Position numbers and translations under genes: made by a program. This document shows, piece after piece, positions 19,311-28,885 of a stretch of 64,000 nt of DNA. Every line of letters starts with the position of its first letter. The first letter of the stretch is position 1. This DNA is from Ponticoccus alexandrii (GTDB lineage Bacteria > Pseudomonadota > Alphaproteobacteria > Rhodobacterales > Rhodobacteraceae). The DNA lies in the NCBI RefSeq assembly GCF_016806125.1, contig NZ_CP047166.1, positions 2,170,001-2,234,000 on the forward strand, read 5' to 3'. The notes under the pieces are model-generated. The model worked only from the letters and a program-made list of their open reading frames with translations, ran no database searches and was not told where the DNA came from.

Positions 19311-22300
19311 CTACTCCGCCGCCTGCGCCAGCGGCGCACCGCCCTGCCGCAGCACCGCCAGAAGCTCTTCGCGCCGCTTCGACGCCCGGGCCTCGTTCGC
19401 CGCCTTGACCGGGCCGAAGCCGCGAACCTGCAGGGGCAGTTCCGCCAACGCGACGAGGGCATCCATGGTCTCCGGTGCCGCCTTGGGCAGCCACTCGGCC
19501 ATGTCGGCCTCGTATTGCGCGATCAGGGCGCGCTCCATGCGGCGCTCTGCGCTGCGCCCGAAGACATCCAGCGGCGTGCCGCGCAGGCCCTTCAGCCGGG
19601 CAAGGATGCGGAAGGCGGTCAGCATGCCCTCGCCGTAGTGCTTCTTCACCGGGCGCCCGTCCGCGCCCTCTTTCGAGAAGATCGGCGGCGCGAGGTGGAA
19701 GGTCATCTTCGGATCGCCGTCGAAGGCCGCGCGAACCTTGTCGCGGGTGGCAAGGTGCAGGCGCGCGACCTCGTATTCGTCCTTGTAGGCGAGCACCTTG
19801 TGATAGCCCTTGGCCACCGCCTCCTTCAGGCGCGGATCGGTGACGCCCTCCGCCAGCCTGCGATACCGTTTCGCCAGACGGCGGCTTTGGTAGCGCGTCA
19901 GGTGATCGGCGCGGAAGGCGATCATCTCGTCCAGCGTCTTCGGTCGCTCGACCACCTCCGACTGGCCGATCCGGGCGGCCTCCTGCGGGTGCAGGACGGC
20001 CCAGCGGCCGACCTCGAAGGCGCGCAGGTTCTTCTCGACCGCCGTACCGTTCAACTCGATCGCCGCCGCGATGGCCTCGTGACTCAGCGGCACCAGCCCC
20101 TGCTGCCATGCGGCGCCGAGGATCATCATGTTGGAGAAGATCGAATCCCCCATGACCACGCGGGCCAGTTCCGAGGCGTCGAAGAGCGCCAGACGGTCTT
20201 GCATCCGCGCCTCCAGCGCCAGCCGCAGGCGGTCGGCGGGCAGCGTGAACTCGGTGTTGCGGGTGAACTCTCCGGTGACGATCTCGTGGCTGTTGACCAC
20301 CGCACAGGTGCGCCCGGTGCGGGTCAGGCCCAGCGTCTTGGCCCCCGCCGAGACGACGAGGTCGCCGCCGATCAGCGCATCGGCCTCGCCGGTGGCAACG
20401 CGCACGGCGCTGATGTCCCCGGGGGTCTCGGCGATGCGCAGGTGGATGTGGACCGCGCCGCCCTTCTGCGCGAGCCCCGCCATCTCCATCATCGCGGCAC
20501 CCTTGCCGTCGATCTGCGCTGCCTGCGCCAGAACCGCGCCGATGGTCACGACCCCGGTGCCGCCGACGCCGGTCACGATGACGTTCCACGTCTTGTCGAT
20601 GGTGGGCAGCGCGGGCGCGGGCATGTGGGGAAGCTCCAGCGCCGTGGTCGCCGCCTTTTTCACCTGCGCGCCCTCCAGCGTCACGAAGGAGGGGCAGAAC
20701 CCCTTGAGGCAAGAGAAATCCTTGTTGCAGGCGGACTGGTCGATGGCCCGCTTGCGGCCCAGTTCGGTCTCTTCGGGCACGATGGCCACGCAGTTCGACT
20801 GCACCCCGCAATCGCCGCAGCCCTCGCAGACATCGGTGTTGATGAAGACGCGCTTGTCCGGGTCTGGGAACTGCCCGCGCTTGCGGCGGCGGCGCTTCTC
20901 GGCGGCGCAGGTCTGGATGTAGACGATGGCGCTGACGCCCTCGATCTTGGTGCAACGTTCCTGCACGGCCTGCATCTCGGCCCGCTCGAAGGACTCGATC
21001 CCCTGCGGCAGCGCCTTGAGGTCAACGTCCTCCTTCTCGTCGTAGACGACGAAGACGTCGCGCACGCCCATGGCCTTCAGCTCCGCCGCGATCTGCTGCG
21101 GCGTCAGCCCGCCCTCGTTCTTCTGGCCGCCGGTCATGGCGACCGCATCGTTGAAGAGGATCTTGTAGGTGATATTGACCCCCGCGGCGAGCGCCGCCCG
21201 GATGGCCATCACGCCGGAATGGTTGTACGTCCCGTCGCCCAGGTTCTGGAAGACATGGCCACGACTGGAAAACGGCGCCTCGCCGATCCAGTTCGCGCCC
21301 TCGGCCCCCATATGGGTGAAGCCGGTGGTCTCGCGATCCATCCACTGCACCATGTAGTGACAGCCAATGCCCGCATAGGCGCGGCTGCCCTCGGGCACCT
21401 TGGTCGATGAGTTGTGCGGACAGCCCGCGCAGAACCATGGTGTGCGCGCGGCGATGTCCTGCGCATTGTCCGCCGTCCGCGCCTCTGCCAGCGCCTGAAG
21501 CCCGGCCTTCACGCTGTCGGTGCCGCGCCCCTCCTCGACGAGGATCTCGCCCAGCTTCTGCGCGATCCACGTGGGATCGAGTGCGCCGCGGGTCGGGAAC
21601 AGCTCTTCGCGGTGCATGTTGCCCGCGCCGCCCTTGTACCAGCCATAGACGCGGCGGCCCCGGCGGTCGTCGAAGATCGCCTCCTTGACCTGCACCTCGA
21701 TCAGCTTGCGCTTTTCCTCGACGATGACGATCAGATCGAGATCCTCGGCCCAGTCGTGAAAGCCCTGCATATCCAGCGGAAAGACCTGCCCGATCTTGTA
21801 GGTGGTGATCCCCAGCCGCTCTGCCTCGGCCTCGTCGATGCCCAGCAGGGTCAGCGCGTGCACGAGGTCGAGCCAGTTCTTCCCCGCCGCGACGAAGCCG
21901 ATCTTGGCCCCGGGCTTGCCCCAGACGCGCTTGTCCATGCCGTTGGCGCGGGAAAACGCCTCTGCCGCGAAACGCTTGTAGTCGATCATCCGCGCCTCTT
22001 GCGCGTGCGGCGTGTCGCCGAGACGGATGTTCAGCCCGCCCTCGGGCATGGCGAAATCCTGCGGCGTGACCAGCGCCATGCGGTCCGGACGCCCGTCCAC
22101 CACCGCCGTCGCCTCGACCGTGTCCTTCATGGTCTTCAGCCCGACCCAGACTCCGGCAAAGCGCGACAGGGCAAAACCGTAGACGCCGTAGTCCAGCACC
22201 TCCTGCACGCCCGCCGGAGAGACGACTGGCATATAGGCATCCACCAGCGCCCATTCCGACTGATGCAGGACAGTCGAGGATTCGCCGGTGTGGTCGTCGC

Positions 22301-22733
22301 CCATGGCCATCAGCACGCCGCCATGCGCCGAGGTGCCCGCCATGTTGGCGTGGCGCATCACGTCGCCCGAGCGGTCCACCCCCGGCCCCTTGCCGTACCA
22401 AAGCCCGAAGACCCCGTCGAACTTGCCCTCTCCGCGCAGTTCGGCCTGCTGCGACCCCCATAGGGCGGTGGCCGCGAGGTCTTCGTTCAGCCCTTCCTTG
22501 AAGAGCACGTCGGCGGCGTGCAACTGCTTCGCCGCCTTGTTCATCTGAAGATCGACCGCCCCCAGAGGCGACCCTCGGTAACCCGTCACGTAACCGGCGG
22601 TGTTCAGCCCCGCCGCGCGGTCACGGTCTTTCTGGATCAGCATCATGCGCACCAGCGCCTGCGTGCCGTTCAGCAGCACATCGTCCTTCGACAGGTCGAA
22701 TCGGTCGCTGAGGGAAATCTCGTGCTTGGTCAT
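19311..22733 (-). CDS. Indolepyruvate ferredoxin oxidoreductase, fused alpha/beta form
   Basis: Protein of 1140 residues combining in one chain the TPP-dependent and gamma-type domains that are separate (IorA, IorB) in archaea. It oxidatively decarboxylates aryl-pyruvates to acyl-CoA with ferredoxin, in aromatic amino acid breakdown. The N-terminal pyrimidine-binding domain starts near GYVTGYRGSPLG, the TPP domain lies around GIGCHYMVQW, and iron-sulphur cysteines are seen in CEGCGDCGVQSNC and CNKDFSCLKGFC (about 633-680). A Rossmann-like gamma domain follows (VTGVGGTGVVTIGAVLAQAA). The start follows GGGGAGGCC. It is divergent from a LysR regulator, its likely controller. Confidence 0.92.
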   Translation of the reverse strand: MTKHEISLSDRFDLSKDDVLLNGTQALVRMMLIQKDRDRAAGLNTAGYVTGYRGSPLGAVDLQMNKAAKQLHAADVLFKEGLNEDLAATALWGSQQAELRGEGKFDGVFGLWYGKGPGVDRSGDVMRHANMAGTSAHGGVLMAMGDDHTGESSTVLHQSEWALVDAYMPVVSPAGVQEVLDYGVYGFALSRFAGVWVGLKTMKDTVEATAVVDGRPDRMALVTPQDFAMPEGGLNIRLGDTPHAQEARMIDYKRFAAEAFSRANGMDKRVWGKPGAKIGFVAAGKNWLDLVHALTLLGIDEAEAERLGITTYKIGQVFPLDMQGFHDWAEDLDLIVIVEEKRKLIEVQVKEAIFDDRRGRRVYGWYKGGAGNMHREELFPTRGALDPTWIAQKLGEILVEEGRGTDSVKAGLQALAEARTADNAQDIAARTPWFCAGCPHNSSTKVPEGSRAYAGIGCHYMVQWMDRETTGFTHMGAEGANWIGEAPFSSRGHVFQNLGDGTYNHSGVMAIRAALAAGVNITYKILFNDAVAMTGGQKNEGGLTPQQIAAELKAMGVRDVFVVYDEKEDVDLKALPQGIESFERAEMQAVQERCTKIEGVSAIVYIQTCAAEKRRRRKRGQFPDPDKRVFINTDVCEGCGDCGVQSNCVAIVPEETELGRKRAIDQSACNKDFSCLKGFCPSFVTLEGAQVKKAATTALELPHMPAPALPTIDKTWNVIVTGVGGTGVVTIGAVLAQAAQIDGKGAAMMEMAGLAQKGGAVHIHLRIAETPGDISAVRVATGEADALIGGDLVVSAGAKTLGLTRTGRTCAVVNSHEIVTGEFTRNTEFTLPADRLRLALEARMQDRLALFDASELARVVMGDSIFSNMMILGAAWQQGLVPLSHEAIAAAIELNGTAVEKNLRAFEVGRWAVLHPQEAARIGQSEVVERPKTLDEMIAFRADHLTRYQSRRLAKRYRRLAEGVTDPRLKEAVAKGYHKVLAYKDEYEVARLHLATRDKVRAAFDGDPKMTFHLAPPIFSKEGADGRPVKKHYGEGMLTAFRILARLKGLRGTPLDVFGRSAERRMERALIAQYEADMAEWLPKAAPETMDALVALAELPLQVRGFGPVKAANEARASKRREELLAVLRQGGAPLAQAAE

Positions 22734-22798
22734 CCTGGCCTCCCCTTGATGAAACTAGCAGCGTTCCGCCCTAAATCTAGGTCACGATTGCTGACCTT

Positions 22799-22827
22799 CA
22801 TAGCAAAATCGATCACATACGGCTATG
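22799..22827. promoter_or_regulatory. Candidate LysR binding site
   Basis: CATAGC (22799-22804) and GCTATG (22822-22827) form an inverted repeat with a 17-nt spacer around an ATCGAT core, in the gap between the divergent LysR and oxidoreductase genes. Position fits a LysR-type site; the spacing is longer than the usual T-N11-A. Confidence 0.4.
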
Positions 22828-22895
22828 TTACTCAAAGATGCCATTTCCCTTGCGGATTGTGTCGTATACTGCGCCAAGCGAGGAGCATTCGTATC

Positions 22896-23801
22896 ATGGA
22901 CTGGGACAAACTGAGAATTTTCCACGCGGTGGCGGACGCAGGGAGCCTGACGCACGCCGGCGATTCGCTGCATTTGTCGCAATCGGCAGTGTCGCGCCAG
23001 ATCCGCGCGCTGGAAGAGGCCCTGAATACCACGCTGTTTCACCGCCATGCTCGTGGCCTGATCCTGACCGAACAGGGCGAGCTTCTGTTCGACGCCACCC
23101 AATCGATGAACAAGCGCATCGACGCGGCAACCGCGCGCATCCGCGACAGCGAGGAAGAGGTCTTCGGCGAGTTGAAGGTCACCACGACCTACGGCTTCGG
23201 CGCGCTGTGGCTGGCGCCGCGCCTGACCAAGCTCTACGAGAAATATCCCGACCTCAACATCGACCTGATGCTCGAGGAACGCGTGCTCGACCTGCCCATG
23301 CGCGAGGCCGACGTCGCCATCCGTATGAAAGAACCCAGCCAGGCCGACCTGGTGCGCAAGCGGCTGATGAGCATCCGCATGCGCCTTTACGCTTCGCCGG
23401 ACTACCTCGCCGCCAACGGCAAGCCCCAGCGGCTGGAGGATCTGTCGACCCATCGCCTGATCGCCCAAAGCCCGACGTCGGCGCAGGTGACCGCGGGCGC
23501 GCAGCTGGTCCAGCAATTGCTGTCCTACGACGTGCCGGCCAAGCTGACGGTGAACAACTACTTCGGCGTGCTTCAGGCGGTGATCTCGAACCTCGGCATC
23601 GGCGTGCTGCCCGATTACATCATCGAGGATTTCCCGACGATCATCCGTGTCCTGCCGGAAATCGAATCGAACGAGGTTCCGGTCTTCCTCGCCTACCCCG
23701 AGGAACTGCGCCAGTCGAAGCGCGTCTCGGCCTTCCGCGACTTCGTGCAGGAAGAAATCATCGCGCACCGCCGCCAGCTGCGCGCAATGGGCGACGACTG
23801 A
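22896..23801 (+). CDS. LysR-family transcriptional regulator
   Basis: Protein of 301 residues. The N-terminal winged helix-turn-helix (MDWDKLRIFHAVADAGSLTHAG, split here by its turn, then LSQSAVSRQIRALEE) is of the standard LysR type, followed by the periplasmic-binding-fold effector domain from about residue 90. The ATG at 22896 follows GAGGAG and a TATACT -10 element at 22865-22870. It is divergent from the indolepyruvate oxidoreductase, so it may control that gene and itself; the effector is not evident. The candidate small RNA lies just downstream on the same strand. Confidence 0.88.
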   Translation: MDWDKLRIFHAVADAGSLTHAGDSLHLSQSAVSRQIRALEEALNTTLFHRHARGLILTEQGELLFDATQSMNKRIDAATARIRDSEEEVFGELKVTTTYGFGALWLAPRLTKLYEKYPDLNIDLMLEERVLDLPMREADVAIRMKEPSQADLVRKRLMSIRMRLYASPDYLAANGKPQRLEDLSTHRLIAQSPTSAQVTAGAQLVQQLLSYDVPAKLTVNNYFGVLQAVISNLGIGVLPDYIIEDFPTIIRVLPEIESNEVPVFLAYPEELRQSKRVSAFRDFVQEEIIAHRRQLRAMGDD

Positions 23802-23882
23802 TCCGGGATCAGAATCGCACAACCGCGGTGTGACTTGCACACAACGCATAGCCGCATTGCTGCACCTGCGACATGATTGGGC

Positions 23883-23910
23883 TTGATTGACTCAAGTCCG
23901 ATGACATATT
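23883..23910 (+). promoter_or_regulatory. Predicted promoter of the candidate small RNA
   Basis: TTGATT (23883-23888), a 16-nt spacer and CATATT (23905-23910). It lies 7 nt before the proposed 5' end. Confidence 0.4.
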
Positions 23911-23916
23911 CGGCAG

Positions 23917-23999
23917 ATGAAGATGAAACGCCTCACGGCGCGTCATTTTCAACCTCCCTGTTGGACTTCGGCCGAGCTTTGTGCTCGGCCTTTTTTTTT
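23917..23999 (+). ncRNA. Candidate small RNA with anti-Shine-Dalgarno loop
   Basis: About 83 nt that can fold into three stem-loops: CGCC-TCAC-GGCG (23929-23940), TTCAAC-CTCCCT-GTTGGA (23948-23965, one wobble pair) and the terminator stem. The second loop, CUCCCU, is complementary to Shine-Dalgarno sequences, as in several alphaproteobacterial regulatory RNAs. The RNA would end in a textbook terminator with nine Ts. It could instead be only the 3' end of the LysR transcript. It does not match an RNA family that I can name with certainty. Confidence 0.5.
23970..23999 (+). terminator. Strong intrinsic terminator
   Basis: GGCCGAGC / GCTCGGCC perfect 8-bp stem, 5-nt loop TTTGT, followed by nine Ts (23991-23999). 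The best intrinsic terminator in the window. Confidence 0.92.
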
Positions 24000-24177
24000 G
24001 GCGCCGCCCCGCCACCGGCCCCTGGTCAGGGACAATGGCCAAATGACATCGGCTATAGTGCGGAACGCTCTTCGCGCAGCGCCCCCGGGTCAAGACTTGC
24101 CAAGCAAAAAAGCCCCCAAACCGCCACCCCTGCCTGAATTTTCGGCATCTTCCCCCGCACCGCTGCACGGTCCCGCC

Positions 24178-24232
24178 TCTTCTGTCCGGAAATATCCCGG
24201 GGGGCTGCGCAGCAGCGGGGGCAGAGCCCCCT
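24178..24232 (+). repeat. Family A dispersed repeat, copy 4
   Basis: TCTTCTGTCCGG, AAATATCCCGGGG, CTGCGCAGCAG hairpin, then GGGGGCAGAGCCCCC. It lies about 75 nt upstream of purL. Confidence 0.8.
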
Positions 24233-24306
24233 TCCGCGCGCGCCCCATTGCCCCCCGCCGCGCCTTGCCCTACACGTCGCCGCGACGTCAGATGCGGGGA
24301 AAAGAC

Positions 24307-26466
24307 ATGCAGGAACCGGCCATCACCGAAGACCTGATCGAGGCACACGGCATCAAGCCGGACGAATATGCCGAGATCCTGCGCATCCTGAACCGGGAGC
24401 CCACCTTCACCGAACTGGGCATCTTCTCGGCGATGTGGAACGAGCATTGTTCCTACAAGTCCTCGAAGATACATCTGAAGAAGCTGCCGATCACCGGCCC
24501 GCAGGTCATCTGCGGCCCCGGCGAGAACGCGGGTGTGGTCGATATCGGCGACGGGCAGGCCGTGGTCTTCAAGATGGAAAGCCACAACCACCCCTCCTAC
24601 ATCGAACCCTATCAGGGCGCGGCGACCGGCGTGGGCGGCATCCTGCGCGATGTCTTCACCATGGGTGCGCGGCCCATCGCGGCGATGAACGCGCTCAGCT
24701 TCGGCGAGAAGGACCACCCCAAGACCCGCCAGCTCGTGCATGGCGTCGTCGAGGGTGTCGGCGGCTACGGCAATGCCTTCGGCGTGCCCACCGTGGGCGG
24801 CGAGGTCCGCTTTCACCCCGCCTACAACGGCAACTGCCTCGTGAACGCCTTCGCCGCCGGTCTGGCGGATGCGGACAAGATCTTCTACTCCGCCGCCTCG
24901 GGTGTCGGTCGCCCCGTGGTCTACCTCGGCGCCAAGACGGGCCGGGACGGCGTCGGCGGCGCCACCATGGCCAGCGCGGAATTCGACGAGACGATCGAAG
25001 AGAAACGCCCCACCGTGCAGGTCGGCGACCCCTTCACCGAAAAGCGCCTTATGGAAGCCACGCTGGAGCTGATGCAGACCGGCGCCGTCATCTCCATTCA
25101 GGACATGGGCGCGGCGGGTCTGACCTGCTCGGCGGTGGAAATGGGCGACAAGGGCCAGCTTGGCATCCGCCTCGACCTTGAAAAGGTGCCGCAGCGCGAA
25201 GCCAACATGACCGCATACGAGATGATGCTGTCCGAGTCGCAGGAACGCATGCTCATGGTCCTCGACCCCACGAAAGAGGCCGAGGCCAAGGCCGTCTTCG
25301 ACAAGTGGGACCTCGACTTCGCCATCGTGGGCGAAACCATCGCCGAGGACCGGTTCCTGATCGTCCACAACGGCGAGACCAAGGCCGACATGCCGCTCTC
25401 GCGGCTGTCCTCCTCGGCGCCGGAATACGACCGCCCGTGGGAGGCGACCGAACCGGCGGCAGAGATGGCGGAGGTCCCCGGCATCGACCCCATCGACGGG
25501 CTGAAGGCGCTGCTCGCCTCGCCGAACTACGCATCCAAGGCATGGGTCTACGACCAGTACGACAGCCAGGTCATGGCCGACACCGTGCGCACCCCGGGCT
25601 TTGGCGCGGGCGTGATCCGCGTGCATGGCACCGAAAAGATGCTGGCCTTCACCTCTGACGTGACGCCGCGCTACGTGCGCGCCAACCCGGTCGAGGGCGG
25701 CAAGCAGGCGGTGGCCGAGGCCTACCGCAACCTCTGCGCCGTTGGAGCCAAGCCTTTGGCCACCACCGACAACCTCAATTTCGGCAACCCGGAAAAGCCC
25801 GCGATCATGGGGCAGTTCGTGGGCGCGCTCGACGGCATCGGGCAGGCCTGTTCGGCGCTCGACATGCCCATCGTCTCGGGCAACGTCTCGCTCTACAACG
25901 AGACCGACGGCACGGCGATCCTGCCTACGCCCACCATCGGCGCCGTGGGCCTGATCGCCGCCGGCGAAGAGCCCATCCTCGGCCTGGCGCGCGACGGCCA
26001 CGTGGCCCTCATGCTGGGCGCTGCGGGCAGCCATCTCGGCCAGTCGGCCTTGCTCTACGAGGTCTTCGGACGCGAGGACGGCGATGCGCCGCATGTGGAT
26101 CTGGCCGCCGAACGCGCCGCCGGCGAGTTCATCCGCGCCAACCGCGCCCTGATTCGCGCCTGCACCGACCTCGCCGACGGCGGTCTGGCACTGGCGGCCT
26201 TCGAGATGGCAGAGGCCTCTGGCGTGGGTGTGACCCTGAACAGCGGCGACACGCCGGACCTCTTTGGCGAGGATCAGGGCCGTTACCTGATCGCCTGCAA
26301 CTTCGACGCCGCCGAGGCGCTGATGATCGCCGCGGGACAGGCCGGCGTCACCCTGACGACCGTGGGCCGCTTCACCGGCGACACGGTGCGGATGGGCGGC
26401 TCCGAGGCGCCGCTCGCGGAGCTGGCCGCCCTCTATCGCGAGAGTTTCGGCGCGGCTTTCGGCTAG
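24307..26466 (+). CDS. purL: Phosphoribosylformylglycinamidine synthase subunit PurL
   Basis: Small-type PurL (719 residues), which works with PurQ and PurS to convert FGAR to FGAM in purine synthesis. The N-terminal [20 protein letters not shown] motif is typical, followed by the ATP/Mg-binding [20 protein letters not shown] and [18 protein letters not shown] motifs and a repeat of the same fold in the C-terminal half (around [13 protein letters not shown] and [11 protein letters not shown]). The ATG at 24307 with GGGGAAAAG upstream matches family length; the frame is open back to 23917 through the small RNA and repeat but is not coding there. purQ/purS are not in the window. Confidence 0.96.
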   Translation: MQEPAITEDLIEAHGIKPDEYAEILRILNREPTFTELGIFSAMWNEHCSYKSSKIHLKKLPITGPQVICGPGENAGVVDIGDGQAVVFKMESHNHPSYIEPYQGAATGVGGILRDVFTMGARPIAAMNALSFGEKDHPKTRQLVHGVVEGVGGYGNAFGVPTVGGEVRFHPAYNGNCLVNAFAAGLADADKIFYSAASGVGRPVVYLGAKTGRDGVGGATMASAEFDETIEEKRPTVQVGDPFTEKRLMEATLELMQTGAVISIQDMGAAGLTCSAVEMGDKGQLGIRLDLEKVPQREANMTAYEMMLSESQERMLMVLDPTKEAEAKAVFDKWDLDFAIVGETIAEDRFLIVHNGETKADMPLSRLSSSAPEYDRPWEATEPAAEMAEVPGIDPIDGLKALLASPNYASKAWVYDQYDSQVMADTVRTPGFGAGVIRVHGTEKMLAFTSDVTPRYVRANPVEGGKQAVAEAYRNLCAVGAKPLATTDNLNFGNPEKPAIMGQFVGALDGIGQACSALDMPIVSGNVSLYNETDGTAILPTPTIGAVGLIAAGEEPILGLARDGHVALMLGAAGSHLGQSALLYEVFGREDGDAPHVDLAAERAAGEFIRANRALIRACTDLADGGLALAAFEMAEASGVGVTLNSGDTPDLFGEDQGRYLIACNFDAAEALMIAAGQAGVTLTTVGRFTGDTVRMGGSEAPLAELAALYRESFGAAFG

Positions 26467-26796
26467 GCTTGGGGTGATTGGACACCCGGCGCGGGACAAG
26501 GCTGAAAGCCGCCGCGCATCGCCGGGCCGTCCCGTGGCCCGGCGATTTGGTCGATGATGGTGCGACCTGACTGAAGTCTGACGGGTTTTGCCAGGATAAA
26601 GTGCTTATTAGATGTGGTGGATCGCCGTTCCATGGCCCGGCGACGCGCGGCTTATCCCTTCATTATTGGTTTAAGGCGAACCAAATAACCTGTTTGGGAA
26701 AAAGGGCCTCCCTGCCTGCAGGAATCCGCTCGAAAGGAGTTTCCAAATCCCGCCTTCGCCCTTCCCCGGCGCGACATCCCGGCCCATATTCAGCAT
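26467..26796. other. Intergenic region purL-M48 peptidase
   Basis: 330 nt. It begins with a perfect purL terminator hairpin (26519-26545). Then comes a stretch noticeably richer in A and T (about 26575-26705) with an 18-codon frame (26632-26688) and an inverted repeat TTATTGGTT / AACCAAATAA (26663-26688). This may be a regulatory leader of the peptidase gene. No RNA family recognised. Confidence 0.5.
26519..26545 (+). terminator. purL terminator hairpin
   Basis: Perfect 10-bp stem TCGCCGGGCC / GGCCCGGCGA with a 7-nt loop, followed by TTT. Confidence 0.65.
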
Positions 26797-27480
26797 ATGC
26801 TGAAGTTCACCCCAATCCTGCTCGCCATCCTCTACGCGCTCGCCATGTACCGCTTTTCGGTCTGGCGCACCTCGCGAGAGCTTGACGAACGCTCGACCGA
26901 ATTGGCGGACGCGCGCCTGAAACGGCTCACCGACCGGATGGCTGCCGCGCTGGATCTGCCCCGGATCAAGGTCCACATCTACGAGATCGACCCGGTCAAC
27001 GGGCTGGCCGCGCCGGATGGCCGGATCTTCATCACGCGCGGCTTCTACCGCAAGTACCAGAGCGGCGAGGTCAGCGCGGAGGAGCTTGCCAGCGTCATCG
27101 CCCATGAGCTGGGCCACGTGGCCTTGGGGCATTCGCGGCGCCGGATGATCGACTTTTCCGGCCAGAACGCCCTGCGCGCGGCGCTGGCCATGGTGCTGGG
27201 CCGCATCCTGCCCGGCATCGGCATCTGGATCGCCAATATGCTGACCACGCTGCTGGCGGCGCGGCTGTCACGCTCGGACGAATACGAGGCCGATGCCTAT
27301 GCCGCCGCACTGCTGACCAAGGCCGGGATCGGGACAGGGCCGCAAAAGTCCCTGTTCACCAAGCTCGAAGCGCTGACGCAAAGCCGCGCCGGAGTCGTGC
27401 CCGCTTGGCTGATGTCGCACCCCAAGACGCAGGAACGCATTGCCGCGCTGGAAGCGTTGGAGCATCGCTGGCAGGGCTGA
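26797..27480 (+). CDS. M48-family zinc metallopeptidase
   Basis: Protein of 227 residues. A hydrophobic N-terminus (about 1-20) suggests membrane anchoring. The zinc motif HELGH is at about residue 103, and the third ligand Glu lies in SRSDEYEADAYAAALL. A second hydrophobic stretch sits between them (GRILPGIGIWIANMLTTLLAA). This fits short HtpX/Oma1-like membrane peptidases of the quality-control type. No strong ribosome binding site is seen before the ATG. Single gene. Confidence 0.85.
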   Translation: MLKFTPILLAILYALAMYRFSVWRTSRELDERSTELADARLKRLTDRMAAALDLPRIKVHIYEIDPVNGLAAPDGRIFITRGFYRKYQSGEVSAEELASVIAHELGHVALGHSRRRMIDFSGQNALRAALAMVLGRILPGIGIWIANMLTTLLAARLSRSDEYEADAYAAALLTKAGIGTGPQKSLFTKLEALTQSRAGVVPAWLMSHPKTQERIAALEALEHRWQG

Positions 27481-27666
27481 CGGCGCGCGGCGGTCCGCGC
27501 CAAGGGCGGGCCGGACACAGACCGCGCAGGGGCGGGACCGGTGAGGATGCAGACCGGCTCGAGGACGCGCCTGATGCGGCTGCTGGTGGCGCTTGTGTCC
27601 GTCACCTCGTTACGCCGCCGCTTTTGGCGGACAGCGCTCGCTACCCGGCGCGCGCCCGCACCGCTT

Positions 27667-28869
27667 TCAGGCCGCGCCCGCCTCCTCCAGCCGGAACACC
27701 CCTTCGGCGACGTCCTGACCGTTGATCTGCACGATCACCCCGTGCTCTCCTGGGTGCAGCCGGAAGGTCGTGGCGTTGCCCTTCAAGGGGTGGCGCTTCT
27801 CCAGCCGCAAGGCCTTTCCCGGCTCGGCCACCCCGGTCTTGAGCTTGAAGACCTTCTCGACCGTGCCCCCGGGCCGGGCAAAGCGCAGGCGGTAGTCCAC
27901 CATGACCGGCAGGCGTCGGTCGCTTTCGATCTCCACCGTCACCGGCAGCGCCTCGCCGATACGGACTTGCGCGGGCAGACCAACCAGCCGCGCCCGCACG
28001 GCGCCGGCGCGGTAACCCAGCAGGTCCAGCGCACCGCGCTCGCCGCGCTTGACCGCCGTGCGCAGGGCATGGCGGGTGATCCAGTCCATCTCCTTCGGCG
28101 CCTGACGGCCCGCGTCGCGCCACTGCGCCAGACGCGACACCACCACATCCGGCATCAGCCGCGACAGGTCGTTGACGTGGTTCGCCACCGACCGCGTGAC
28201 AAAGCGCGTGGGGTCCGCGTGCAGCCGGTCGAGAAAACGCAGCGGCACATCCGGCGCCAGCGTGATGTTCCGCGCCCAAGGCAGGCGCGGACGGGTGCCC
28301 TCGCTCACCAGCCGCCGGACATGGTAATTGTCGTCCCCCACCCAGATATCCATCCGGGCCAGCGTCTCGTCCGGCCAGCGGTTCAGGAAGGGCCGGATCG
28401 CATATTCCATCGAAAACCGCTGCGTCGCAGCATGGATCAGGTCGAGCGCGCGCTCGCGGTGCGCCTCCAGCCCGTGGCGCACCGCAAGGATACCCGGCAC
28501 CGCGTGGATGAAGCGGCCAAAGTCGTCGTCCCGTAGCCTCGGGTCCAGAGGCGGCACCATGGCCGCCTCCAGCCGCTCGGCCATCTCGGGGAACCGCGCG
28601 GGCATTTGCGCCTCGATACAGTCGGCGAGCCACTCGAGCCGTTCCATGAAACCGCGCCCCTCGAGGCCCGAAAGCGCCGCATCCCGGAACCGGTCCGCGT
28701 CGAAGCCGGGCAGGACGGCATATTCCCGCGCCAGATCGCCGACCGAACCCGCGTTGAACACCTGATCGGCCAGCGAGAACCCCGCGCCGCCGCCCGCGCC
28801 ATCAGGACCGCGGGCCACTACGGCCTCCGCGGACGCTGAAAGTCCTTGGAAGGACTTTGAAAATTCCAT
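27667..28869 (-). CDS. AlkC-like DNA alkylation repair protein
   Basis: Protein of 400 residues. Its helical central part (FSLADQVFNAGSVGDLAREY, then RFPEMAERLEAAMVPPLDP and helices up to about 285) resembles the HEAT-like-repeat DNA glycosylases AlkC/AlkD, which remove 3-methyladenine without base flipping. The C-terminal 110 residues are beta-rich (GEALPVTVEIESDRRLPVMV), matching the Ig-like domain known in some AlkC proteins. The predicted ATG at 28869 follows GAGGGGG and lies inside a family B palindrome, so about 12 N-terminal codons are repeat-derived. An internal GTG (codon 18) could be the ancestral start. It begins 16 nt after the SDR stop. Confidence 0.75.
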   Translation of the reverse strand: MEFSKSFQGLSASAEAVVARGPDGAGGGAGFSLADQVFNAGSVGDLAREYAVLPGFDADRFRDAALSGLEGRGFMERLEWLADCIEAQMPARFPEMAERLEAAMVPPLDPRLRDDDFGRFIHAVPGILAVRHGLEAHRERALDLIHAATQRFSMEYAIRPFLNRWPDETLARMDIWVGDDNYHVRRLVSEGTRPRLPWARNITLAPDVPLRFLDRLHADPTRFVTRSVANHVNDLSRLMPDVVVSRLAQWRDAGRQAPKEMDWITRHALRTAVKRGERGALDLLGYRAGAVRARLVGLPAQVRIGEALPVTVEIESDRRLPVMVDYRLRFARPGGTVEKVFKLKTGVAEPGKALRLEKRHPLKGNATTFRLHPGEHGVIVQINGQDVAEGVFRLEEAGAA

Positions 28870-28880
28870 CCATGGAATTT
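28839..28880. repeat. Family B palindrome array 2, overlapping the alkC-like start
   Basis: Two near-palindromes with 9-bp arms and 2-bp centres: AAAGTCCTT-GG-AAGGACTTT (28839-28858) and AAATTCCAT-CC-ATGGAATTT (28861-28880), spacing 22 bp. The second palindrome contains the start codon of the alkC-like gene. Confidence 0.8.
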
Positions 28881-28885
28881 CCCCC

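Larger units (their letters stand above)
23802..24306. other. Intergenic region LysR gene-purL
   Basis: 505 nt. It contains a promoter-like element (23883-23910), the candidate small RNA (23917-23999) with its terminator, a family A repeat (24178-24232) and, just before purL, GGGGAAAAG as the ribosome binding site. No protein-coding gene is convincing here. Confidence 0.7.

Noticed and set aside
19156-20955. Upstream extension of the acyltransferase frame to 894 codons
   Set aside because: It runs through the palindrome array and, in another frame, over the oxidoreductase; the true start at 19155 fits the family.
23917-24306. N-terminal extension of purL back to 23917
   Set aside because: It crosses a strong terminator and a repeat; the ATG at 24307 has a ribosome binding site and the normal PurL N-terminus.
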